Positions 39,494 to 47,276 of a DNA stretch of 64,000 bases are shown here, piece by piece. A program made the position numbers and the translations under genes. The stretch is from Caulobacteraceae bacterium UBA5005 (GTDB lineage: Bacteria > Pseudomonadota > Alphaproteobacteria > Caulobacterales > Caulobacteraceae). The notes under the pieces were generated by a model. It saw only the letters and a program-made list of their open reading frames with translations, had not been told where the DNA came from and ran no database searches. The stretch is taken from positions 8,200 to 72,199 of the forward strand of contig DGYN01000062.1 in NCBI GenBank assembly GCA_002398405.1, written 5' to 3'. Position 1 is the first letter of the stretch. Each line of letters starts with the position of its first letter.

Positions 39494-41533
39494 CTAGTGC
39501 CTGATGGTGATGCCGATCGAGAGGGTCGACGGGGCGGCGTAGCTGAACACTCCGTCGGCCGTCTGGGCGGTCTGGACGTCCTCATCGAAGACGTTGTCGG
39601 CCGCAAGATAGACCTCGGCCACCTCGGTCACCCTATAGGCGGCGCGCAGATCGACCACGCCGGCGGACGCCAGCTCGCGGCTGTTGATGTCGTCGTCGAA
39701 GCGCGCGCCCTCGTAACGCAGCCTGGCCGAAAGGCGCAGAGGCTCCATGGGCGTCCATTCGGCGCTGGCCGTGGCGGTCACCCGCGGGGCCTGGGCCGGG
39801 CGAAGGCCGGTAAGCTGCGGAGCGCTGGTCCCGCCATCGACTTCGGCGTCGGTGTAGGAAACCGCCGCGCGGGTGGTGAAGGCCGGCGACCACTGCCGCC
39901 AGGCGTCGGCCTCGATGCCGGTCGCTGAAATGGTGCCCGCGTTCTGGCGCTGACGCAGCACGCCGTTGGCCGGAACGAAGCCGGCGATAGGGAAGGTCGG
40001 GATCACGCCGCCGCCGGGGGGCGGGAAGGCCACAGTGACGTTGGTCACCGCATCCTCGAGTTCGTTGTAGAACAGCGTCAGATTGAATCCGCCGACCTCG
40101 AACTTGCGGCCGTAAGCGGCTTCGACGCCAAACAGCTTTTCCGGTTCCAAGCCCGGATTGGCCTCGGTGATGTCGTTGCCGACCCGGAATGGACGATGCA
40201 GTTCATTGATGGTCGGAGCGCGGAAACCCATATAGGCCGCCCCGCGCAGATAGTTTGGCCCGAAGTCCTTGCGGACTCCGCCCCGGGCGGTGGGCAGCCA
40301 GCCGTCCTGATCGGGAGCGGCGTTGTTCACCAGGATCGCTCCGGTGGCCCTGGTCGTCTCCAGCCGGATGGCGCCGGTGGACTTCCACTGGTCGGCGCGC
40401 ACCCCTCCGGTGAAGGTCAGGTCGTCGCGCTTGATCGTGCCCTCGGCATAGACGCCGCCCACGAAGGTCTCACCCCCCGCGCGGCGCTCACGGGTGAAGC
40501 CGCCCGTCGCGGCGCTGAAGGTGAAATATTCGTGGGTCTCACCCTCGGCGGTGCGCAGGTCGACGCCGAGCTCCCATTCCCGGGTCTGATCGCCGCCGCG
40601 CACCGCGGCGTTGAAGCCGTAGCCTGTGGCCGGGGTTTCGAACTGGTTGTTGGCGGGGGTCGTGGTGGCGCGGCTGGCGGCGACGGCGACCGAACTGTTA
40701 GCCAGGTCGCTTTCTTTGCCCCAGCCCTGCAGACGATAGCCCAGGACGCCGTCAGACGGCTGGCGGGCCAAGGTGATGCTGCCGCCAAAGCCCTTTGCCC
40801 GGGCCGCCGCTCCGACCAGGCCGCTGTCGCGCTCCTCGTCATAGGCCGAGACGCGGGCCGACAGGGTATTGTCGCCGAAATCGTAGTTGCCGCGCAGCAC
40901 CGCGCTCCAATCCTCGACGGCGAGGGGGGTGTCCGCCGCTCCGGCCCGTTCACGCACCGGGATGAAGCCATCGCTCTTGCCTGTGGAGGCGGCGAACAGC
41001 ACGCTGCCGGCTCCGACGGGGGTTTGATAGACCAGGGTCCCCCGGGTGGTGGACCGCTCGCCATAACGGGCGTCGGCCAGAAGGCCGTTCTGTGTCCGCT
41101 CGTAAAGCTCGACCGTGCCGGTCAGGGCGCCCGCGCCGTAGGGGCCTGCGCCGCCGCCCCGGATCAGGGCGACGTCGGAAATGAGCTCGGTCGGCAGAGC
41201 CGCCCAGATCACCCAGCCCCCGAAGGGATCGTTCTGCGGCACCCCGTCCAGGGTGACCAGCGCCCGGCCCGCGCCCGATGGGGCCAGGGAGCGAAGAGTA
41301 ATGCCCGTGGTGGTCGGATTGGCCGAAAGGCTGTCGGTGCGGCGGAACAGTGAGGTTCCCGGCGCCTGGGAGAGGGCCTGGTCGAGCCTCTGGCGTCCCT
41401 CAAGCGCCGTTTCATCAAGGCGGATCACCGAGAAGGCGCCCTCCGAGGCGGCAGGCGGCAGGCGCGCGGGCCTGACTTCGACGGCTTCGACCGAGGCGAC
41501 GGGCGGAGGCGGGGGAGGATCTTGGAAGAGCAT
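39494..41533 (-). CDS. TonB-dependent receptor with no visible signal peptide
   Basis: 679 residues. After MLFQDPPPPPPVASVEAVEVRP the plug domain begins (LDQALSQAPGTSLFRR, GITLRSLAPSGAGRALVTLDGVP, VALIRGGGAGPYGAGALTGTVEL), then a compact barrel ending SIGITIRH. There is no hydrophobic N-terminal segment. An in-frame stop lies 8 codons upstream of the ATG, so a longer start cannot supply one, although the ATG has an AGGGA ribosome site. Either export depends on something else or the gene has lost its 5-prime end. Confidence 0.85.
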   Translation of the reverse strand: MLFQDPPPPPPVASVEAVEVRPARLPPAASEGAFSVIRLDETALEGRQRLDQALSQAPGTSLFRRTDSLSANPTTTGITLRSLAPSGAGRALVTLDGVPQNDPFGGWVIWAALPTELISDVALIRGGGAGPYGAGALTGTVELYERTQNGLLADARYGERSTTRGTLVYQTPVGAGSVLFAASTGKSDGFIPVRERAGAADTPLAVEDWSAVLRGNYDFGDNTLSARVSAYDEERDSGLVGAAARAKGFGGSITLARQPSDGVLGYRLQGWGKESDLANSSVAVAASRATTTPANNQFETPATGYGFNAAVRGGDQTREWELGVDLRTAEGETHEYFTFSAATGGFTRERRAGGETFVGGVYAEGTIKRDDLTFTGGVRADQWKSTGAIRLETTRATGAILVNNAAPDQDGWLPTARGGVRKDFGPNYLRGAAYMGFRAPTINELHRPFRVGNDITEANPGLEPEKLFGVEAAYGRKFEVGGFNLTLFYNELEDAVTNVTVAFPPPGGGVIPTFPIAGFVPANGVLRQRQNAGTISATGIEADAWRQWSPAFTTRAAVSYTDAEVDGGTSAPQLTGLRPAQAPRVTATASAEWTPMEPLRLSARLRYEGARFDDDINSRELASAGVVDLRAAYRVTEVAEVYLAADNVFDEDVQTAQTADGVFSYAAPSTLSIGITIRH

Positions 41534-41680
41534 GAGACGGTTCCCTGGGGAGAGTTATTGTCGTTGTGTCGATTTGCCGACGCTTGAACCGTCGCGCCTT
41601 ATGCTGCAATGGCCGCCGGCGCGCTCACACGCATTTGCTGAACAACTGATGCTTGGGCGCATCAGGGCCGAAGCGCCAAA

Positions 41681-41716
41681 GAAAACGCCCCGCCGAGCGC
41701 AAGCTGGACGGGGCGT
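41681..41716 (-). terminator. Rho-independent terminator after the DUF1552 gene
   Basis: On the minus strand, ACGCCCCG and CGGGGCGT pair over a 16-nt loop and are followed by TTTTC. It lies 22 nt after the stop at 41738. Confidence 0.75.
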
Positions 41717-41737
41717 CTGTGTTCGACAGAGTGTTGC

Positions 41738-43081
41738 CTAGGCGATCAGTTCGCTGAAGGCCTTGCCGGTCTTCATGGCGCCGTGGCCGAACTCACCGAT
41801 CGGCAGGCCGACCAGTTGCTGAGCGGTCAGGGAGACGCGGGTCACGGGCTCGCCGCCAGCGCTGATGTGCTGGCCGGCCTTGTGACGTCCGCCCGCCTTG
41901 CCGGCGAAGAACATCGGAATGTTGTCCGTGGCGTGGGTCCGGGCGTTGCCGGTGTCCGAGAAGCCCATGATCAGGCAGTTGTCGAGAAGGGTGCCGTCGC
42001 CTTCCTTGATGGCTTCGAAGGCGCGGATGAAGTCCGCATAGCCCTGGAAGTGCAGCGAGGCGAGCTTGGCCGAGTTCGGCTGGTAGCCGAGTTTGGGGTC
42101 CACTGCTTCGTCGTGGGTATGCAGGTGATAGATCTTGCTGTCGCCGGGCAGATAGGCGCCGGAACCGGCGTTGGAGTGGCAGACGTTGAAGATCTTGGTC
42201 TGGTTGCAGGCCACCGCCATGGCCATCAGGTCGGCCATCAGCTTGGAGTTATGGTTGATGCGGGTGATTTCCGACGAACGCGGATTCTCTTCCGGCGAGG
42301 CCGGCACCACGCAGCTTTCGCACTTGGCGGGCTTGGTCAGTTCGGCGGAGAGTTGCTCCTCCATCTGACGGACCGAGGTGTAGTACTGGTCAAGGCGCAG
42401 CTTGTCGGCGGCGCCGACCTGGGCGGCCAGGGCCTGGCGCTGATCGGTCACGGCCGAGAGCACGGACTTGCGCAGCATGGCGTCCTTGCTGGGCGTCCAG
42501 GTGTCAGCGTTCGGATCCTGGAAGCCTTCGCCGAAGATTCGCGTGTAGAGCGAGATCGGCGAGACTTCCGGGGTGGAGAAGCTCTTCCCGGTCCGCGTCG
42601 AGTAGGAGATGTTGCTGCCGTAGGGAGCGCATTCCAGCGAACGGAAGCGGGCGCCGCCGCCGATTTCGTCGGCAAGGGTGGTGTCGAAGCTGGCGTGCTG
42701 GAACTGACCGCCCTGGGGAGGCGCTTCACCCGACAGGATCGAGGCGTGGCCGGTGTGATGTTGCACGTTCGGCTTGCCGTCGAGATGGATGCGCAGGCCC
42801 GAGAAGACGGTGACCTTCTTCTCAAGGCCCTTCAGCGAGGCGATTTCCGGGGGCAATTCGTAGCCCATGCCAGTCTTGGTCGGGACCCAGCGGTTCGGAC
42901 CATGGGTCAGGCCCAGGCCCCAGAAGTAGGTGCCGAAACGGATCGGAACCTTGGCCCCGTCGGCGGCGAGCGCCGTGCCGTTTTCATTGAGGAAGCAGTC
43001 CAGCAGCGGCACGCCGACGGAGACGCCAACGCCTCCGGCGAGGAAACCACGCATCATGGAGCGGCGGGAAAGGATAGCCAT
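41738..43081 (-). CDS. DUF1552 family protein
   Basis: 447 residues from the ATG at 43081, with GGAGG 9 nt upstream, lying within the end of the preceding gene. The N-terminus (ILSRRSMMRGFLAGGVGVSVGVPLL) is a Tat-like signal with an RR motif. Residues 45-440 match DUF1552 (FGTYFWGLGLTHGPNRWVP, ISYSTRTGKS, ETLAMAVACNQTKIFNVCHS-type, YHLHTHDEA). This family is found beside DUF1592/DUF1588 cytochrome-like proteins and resembles sulfatase-like periplasmic proteins; biochemical function is unknown. Confidence 0.87.
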   Translation of the reverse strand: MAILSRRSMMRGFLAGGVGVSVGVPLLDCFLNENGTALAADGAKVPIRFGTYFWGLGLTHGPNRWVPTKTGMGYELPPEIASLKGLEKKVTVFSGLRIHLDGKPNVQHHTGHASILSGEAPPQGGQFQHASFDTTLADEIGGGARFRSLECAPYGSNISYSTRTGKSFSTPEVSPISLYTRIFGEGFQDPNADTWTPSKDAMLRKSVLSAVTDQRQALAAQVGAADKLRLDQYYTSVRQMEEQLSAELTKPAKCESCVVPASPEENPRSSEITRINHNSKLMADLMAMAVACNQTKIFNVCHSNAGSGAYLPGDSKIYHLHTHDEAVDPKLGYQPNSAKLASLHFQGYADFIRAFEAIKEGDGTLLDNCLIMGFSDTGNARTHATDNIPMFFAGKAGGRHKAGQHISAGGEPVTRVSLTAQQLVGLPIGEFGHGAMKTGKAFSELIA

Positions 43082-43083
43082 CG

Positions 43084-44847
43084 TCACAGTCCTCCAATCT
43101 TGAACGGGCGGTCGTCACCGGCCCGTGCTTCTTGTTTGCCGGGTCCTTGGACGGACCCTTGTTTGGACGCCACCTTCTGCGGGGTCTTCTCGACCTCGTG
43201 TTCAGGGGCTGGGATACTATAGAATTCGGCGCTCATGGCAATTCGGCGCATCAGCGGGGCGTAGCGGTAGCCGCTGTCGGCGAAGGTTTTGGTCTGGCGC
43301 TTGAGATAGCCTTCGGTTTCGGCCTCGGTCGGATGACGGCCCGTGCCGTAGGCAAAGATGGTTTTCACGAAGCAGGCGGGGATGCGCTGATTCTCACGCA
43401 TGACCTTGGCCAGGCCGCCTGCCCCATCGAACTTCACCCCGTCGATTTCCGCGGTGACGTCGATCAGCTCGCCGTTCTCCATCTTCCGCGGCTGACCCAA
43501 GCCGTCGAAGTGCTCGAGGCTAAGGCCGATCGGGTCGGTCAGGTTGTGACAGCCGGCGCAGGTCTCATCCGTGGCGTGGGCCAGAAGGCGCTGACGCACG
43601 GTCTTGAGCAGCGGGTTGGAGACGTCGTTGAGGATCGAGAAATCGACATCGGCCGGCGGAATAGGCGTTTCCTCGCACAGGAAAATCTCGTTCAGGCCAA
43701 CGCCGCGCAGGGTCGGCGACGAGCGGCCCGGGTGCGAGAACATCGCAAGGAACAGGATTTGGGTCTGCAACCCGGCCCGGCCCGAGTCCTCGGGGAAGGT
43801 GTAGGGCGTCCACTCACCGGCGAAGGTGTAGGGGATCTGATAGACTGCGGCGACCTTGCGATCGATGAAGGTGTCGCGGCTGGTCAGGAGGTCGCGGTAG
43901 TCGGCGTTCTTGGTGAGCAGATGGTCGACCATGGTGCGGAGCGTCTGCTCCTTGGCGCTCTCCATCACCGCGACCGAGTACTTCGGATAGATGTCGCCGT
44001 TCTTGGAGGGCTTTTCCTCCAGCATGGAGAACTGCATCATGTCGCTGGCCATGGCCCGAAGCCCCTGCTCAATGCGGGGTGAGGAGGCCAGGCGGTCGAC
44101 CTGCTTTTGCAGGCCGCGCTGGGTCATGATCGAGCCGTCACGGGCCGCGGCGAGGAGTTCTTCGTCGGGAGTGGTGTCCCAGAACAGGTAGGAAAGCCGC
44201 GCCGCGCGGGTGTAGGCGTCGAATTCCTTCTTGCCGCCGCGGGTGTTGGCGACTTCGTAGCGGAACAAGAACTCCGGCGCGGTCAGCATGGAGGTCAGGG
44301 CCAACCTCAGACCGTTGTAGAAATCACCGCTCTCCGTCGCGCCGGAGTTCGCCAGACGGACGCGCGCGGCGACCTCGGCGTCGGTGATCGGACGGCGGAA
44401 CATCCGCGTGCCGTACTTGCGAACGAAGGCCTCGGCGCAGACATCGTCCGCCGCCTTGGCGTTGGCGGGCTTGCAGGGGACGGTCTTGTCGATGGCCTTG
44501 GGATCCAGGACCTGGGTCGAGATCATCCGCGCCATGGAATAATACTGCTGGAAGCCCAGGGCCGAGATCGAGGTCTCTGCGGCGCCGATGGCCAGAAGGC
44601 CGTGGACGCGCTTTTCCGGCTCGAAACGGCCTTTGACCTCAAGGTCGCCGAAGATGTCGGTGATCGCGTGGCGATACTGGCTTTCGTTGACGCGCCGCAT
44701 GGCGACGACTTCGCCGCCTGACTCGGCCTTCGCGCTCGCTGTCTTGGCAGGCGAAGCGGAATCGCTGGCGCAGCCCATCAGGCCGGCCGTTCCAAGCATA
44801 AGCGCCGCGACGAGCGCCGCGCTCGTCCCCTTCGAAGTGAACTTCAT
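43084..44847 (-). CDS. DUF1592/DUF1588 (planctomycete-type cytochrome-like) lipoprotein
   Basis: 587 residues from the ATG at 44847. Lipoprotein signal (LMGCAS). Then DUF1587/DUF1592 blocks (YRHAITDIFGD, AFVRKYGTRMFRRPITDAEV, LTAPEFLFRYE), DUF1588 (VFSHPGRSSPTLRGVGLNEIFLCE-type) and a single heme-like CAGCH motif with DPIGLSLEHFDGLG, then DUF1585 (IPACFVKTIFAYGTGR). The CXXCH site suggests a c-type heme. Often paired with DUF1552 and thought to act in periplasmic redox or polysaccharide breakdown. It precedes the DUF1552 gene, nearly overlapping it. Confidence 0.88.
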   Translation of the reverse strand: MKFTSKGTSAALVAALMLGTAGLMGCASDSASPAKTASAKAESGGEVVAMRRVNESQYRHAITDIFGDLEVKGRFEPEKRVHGLLAIGAAETSISALGFQQYYSMARMISTQVLDPKAIDKTVPCKPANAKAADDVCAEAFVRKYGTRMFRRPITDAEVAARVRLANSGATESGDFYNGLRLALTSMLTAPEFLFRYEVANTRGGKKEFDAYTRAARLSYLFWDTTPDEELLAAARDGSIMTQRGLQKQVDRLASSPRIEQGLRAMASDMMQFSMLEEKPSKNGDIYPKYSVAVMESAKEQTLRTMVDHLLTKNADYRDLLTSRDTFIDRKVAAVYQIPYTFAGEWTPYTFPEDSGRAGLQTQILFLAMFSHPGRSSPTLRGVGLNEIFLCEETPIPPADVDFSILNDVSNPLLKTVRQRLLAHATDETCAGCHNLTDPIGLSLEHFDGLGQPRKMENGELIDVTAEIDGVKFDGAGGLAKVMRENQRIPACFVKTIFAYGTGRHPTEAETEGYLKRQTKTFADSGYRYAPLMRRIAMSAEFYSIPAPEHEVEKTPQKVASKQGSVQGPGKQEARAGDDRPFKIGGL

Positions 44848-45014
44848 CACGCCTCTTCTCCAGACCCTTATCGTGGGTCTTGTCGTTCCCTGCACCGCAG
44901 ACACGGCTCCAGCCGCCCGCAATCCTATCCCGATAAGCCTTAACCAAGGGTCGACCCCGGGACAATGTCACGGGTGAAACATTAGGCGCGACATACCCGC
45001 CCATAGATCACAAG

Positions 45015-45737
45015 TCAGCGAGGTTTAGGCGCCGCTTTCCGCTTGCCGGGCCTAGGCTGGACAAGGCTGTTGGGCAGTTCGTTCCGGTCGTCGGGACGGG
45101 CCGGCAGACGGGCTGACAAAATTTCGCCGGTTCGCCGTACCGCGGCGACGAATCCGTCAGCCGCGGCGCCGCGCTTCAATCCTTCGACGAGGAGAGCTAC
45201 CACCTCGTCCCAGACTTCAGGCGGGGCCTTCTCATAGATTCCCTTGTCGGCCAGGACCTCGGCATGGTGGTCCGCGGCGCTGACGAACAGCAGAACCCCC
45301 GTGCGGTCGCGGGTGTAAGCAAGGCCCAGCGCATCGAACTGGTCCAGCGCCGCCGCGTGGGCGCGGGCCTTTTTCACCGAGGCGGGGGTTAGGGCCGAGC
45401 GCAGGGCGGGCCAGGAAAACAGGCCGTAGATGATGGCGAAGATCGCCGTTTGCAGGGCGACATAGACGGTCAGGGTCGAGGCGATACGGGCATCGGCCGC
45501 GGCCAGATGGCCGATATTCCAAACGCCGAACCAGCCGGCCAGGATCTCAGGGTCGAGTCCGGCCAGAAGGGAGACGGGTGTCCCGATCAGGGCCGCCGCC
45601 GCCGCCCAGAGGGCCGCGCCAGCGCCGGGCTCATCGGTTGTGGGGGCCAGGACGCAGCGGATTTCGCCGCTGGTGTGGCGCTCGGCATCGGTGACCGCGG
45701 CGCTGATTCTTGTCGAGTCTTCGTCGGATATGCGCAT
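45015..45737 (-). CDS. TPM domain membrane protein
   Basis: 240 residues from the ATG at 45737 (the upstream part of the open frame is Arg-rich shadow sequence). Begins ISDEDSTRISAAVTDAERHTSGEIRCVL, the TPM-domain start, with two hydrophobic segments (residues 45-75 and about 98-122) and later TGVLLFVSAADHHAEVLADKGI. TPM proteins occur with LemA and a YgcG-like partner, as here. The start overlaps the YgcG-like stop by 1 nt. Confidence 0.84.
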   Translation of the reverse strand: MRISDEDSTRISAAVTDAERHTSGEIRCVLAPTTDEPGAGAALWAAAAALIGTPVSLLAGLDPEILAGWFGVWNIGHLAAADARIASTLTVYVALQTAIFAIIYGLFSWPALRSALTPASVKKARAHAAALDQFDALGLAYTRDRTGVLLFVSAADHHAEVLADKGIYEKAPPEVWDEVVALLVEGLKRGAAADGFVAAVRRTGEILSARLPARPDDRNELPNSLVQPRPGKRKAAPKPR

Positions 45738-46531
45738 CACCAGCTCCCCGAAGATCCGCCGCCGCCGAACGAGCCGCCGCCGCCGGAGAAGCCGCCGCCT
45801 CCCCCACCCGACCAGCCGCCGCCGCCACCGCCGCCGCTCCACCAGTCACGGTTGCTGGAATTGCTCATGGCCCCGTAGATCAGCCACGGCAGCACGCCCA
45901 GCGGCGAACGGCGGCGGCGGCCGATTCCCCGCAGGACCATGAACAGGAAAAAGAAAAACAGGATCGGAAAGATCGGCGCGAATTCCCAGGGGGAGACGCC
46001 GCCGCGCTTGGGCTTCTCGGCGGCCTGAAAGGCGCGTTGCTCCGCCTCGGCCTGGGGCAGGGCGAGCTGATCGATGATGGCGTCCGCGCCCGCGACGATG
46101 CCGCCGGACATGTCCCCGGCCTTGAACTTCGGGATGACGGCAGTCTGCAGGATGGTGGAGGACAGGGCGTCGGTGAGCACCGGCTCCAATCCGTAGCCGA
46201 CCTCAATCCGAACCTTGCGATCATTGGGCGCGACGATGAACAGGGCGCCGTCGTCGTCGTCTTTGGAGCCGATGCCCCAGCGACGGCCCAGTTGGTAGCC
46301 GAAGTCCTCGATTTCGTAGCCCTGCAGGGTCGGGAAGGTCGCGACCACCAGCTGGCGGCCGGTGTCGGTTTCGAGCTTTTCGAGCCGCTGGGTGAGCGCC
46401 TGTTCGATGGGCGCCGGGATGACGTTGGCCTTGTCGACCACCCGCCCGGTGAGCGGGGGAAACTCAGGGCTGGCGAGAACCGGCGCGGCGACCAGCAGAA
46501 GGGCCGCCGCGCCGATGAGGAGGCGCTTCAT
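45737..46531 (-). CDS. TPM domain (YgcG-like) membrane protein
   Basis: 264 residues. Signal peptide (VLA|SP), TPM domain (PPLTGRVVDKANVIP, DTGRQLVVATFPTLQG, DDGALFIVAPNDRKVRIEVGYGLE), then one membrane segment (FAPIFPILFFFFLFMVLRGI) and a Gly/Ser-rich tail (GGGGGGGWSGGGGGGFSGG) ending SSGSW. This tail is typical of the family. Directly after lemA. Confidence 0.88.
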   Translation of the reverse strand: MKRLLIGAAALLLVAAPVLASPEFPPLTGRVVDKANVIPAPIEQALTQRLEKLETDTGRQLVVATFPTLQGYEIEDFGYQLGRRWGIGSKDDDDGALFIVAPNDRKVRIEVGYGLEPVLTDALSSTILQTAVIPKFKAGDMSGGIVAGADAIIDQLALPQAEAEQRAFQAAEKPKRGGVSPWEFAPIFPILFFFFLFMVLRGIGRRRRSPLGVLPWLIYGAMSNSSNRDWWSGGGGGGGWSGGGGGGFSGGGGSFGGGGSSGSW

Positions 46532-47191
46532 CTACTTCGGCGGCGCGGCGGCGGGGGCGGCCGGCGGCGGACCGGAGGCCGAGGGCGCGGGCTCGAAGCT
46601 CACGGTCGGCGCGGTTTGGGCGGTCGGTGTCGCCGAGAACAGGTTCGCCGGCTTTTGCGAGCCATAGAGGGTCTTGGCCCAGATCACCGTCGGGAAGGTG
46701 CGCAGCGTCGTGTTGTAGGTCGCCGCGGCCTCGTTGTAGTCGCGCCTTGCGATGGCGATGCGGTTTTCCGTGCCTTCGATCTGGCTCTGCAGGGCCAGGA
46801 AGTTGGTGTTCGACTTGAGGTCGGGGTAGCTCTCCTGCAGCACGCGCAGCGGCAGGATCGCGGTCGACAGATTGTTCTGCGCCTGCTGGTAGCGCTGGAA
46901 CGCCGCCGGATCGTTGATGATCGAGGAATCGGCGGGAACTTGCGTCGCGCTGGCGCGGGCTTGGGTCACCGCGATCAGCACCGAGCTTTCCTGAGCGGCG
47001 TAGCCTTTGACGGTGGCGACCAGGTTGGGGATCACGTCGGCGCGGCGCTGGTACTGGTTCTGCACCTCGCCCCACTGTTTCTTGACCTGTTCATCCTGGC
47101 TGGGGATGGCGTTGATACCGCAGCCGGCCAGGGCCACGGGAAGCACGAGCACGAGCAGCAGGCGGCGAGATGTCGCGAGAGTTCGGTTCAT
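46532..47191 (-). CDS. lemA: LemA family protein
   Basis: 219 residues. Lipoprotein-like signal (LAGCG, Cys about 24), then a coiled-coil core with the family motifs EVQNQYQRRADVIPNLVATVKGYA, RYQQAQNNLSTAILPLRVLQESYPDLKSN and NYFGSxx-like AATYNTTLRTFPTVI. Ends in a Pro/Ala-rich tail. LemA proteins accompany TPM proteins in many bacteria; their role is unclear. Confidence 0.93.
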   Translation of the reverse strand: MNRTLATSRRLLLVLVLPVALAGCGINAIPSQDEQVKKQWGEVQNQYQRRADVIPNLVATVKGYAAQESSVLIAVTQARASATQVPADSSIINDPAAFQRYQQAQNNLSTAILPLRVLQESYPDLKSNTNFLALQSQIEGTENRIAIARRDYNEAAATYNTTLRTFPTVIWAKTLYGSQKPANLFSATPTAQTAPTVSFEPAPSASGPPPAAPAAAPPK

Positions 47192-47276
47192 GGAAGTCCC
47201 CTTGGAGGCGCGAAGCTGCGCCAGCGTGGGATAATGTTGTTACCCGCAGGGGCCAACGCAAGTTTCCTTGACCGTA

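Noticed and set aside
41783..43222. 479-residue plus-strand frame over the DUF1552 gene
   Set aside because: Antisense shadow of a recognisable gene with its own ribosome site and terminator.
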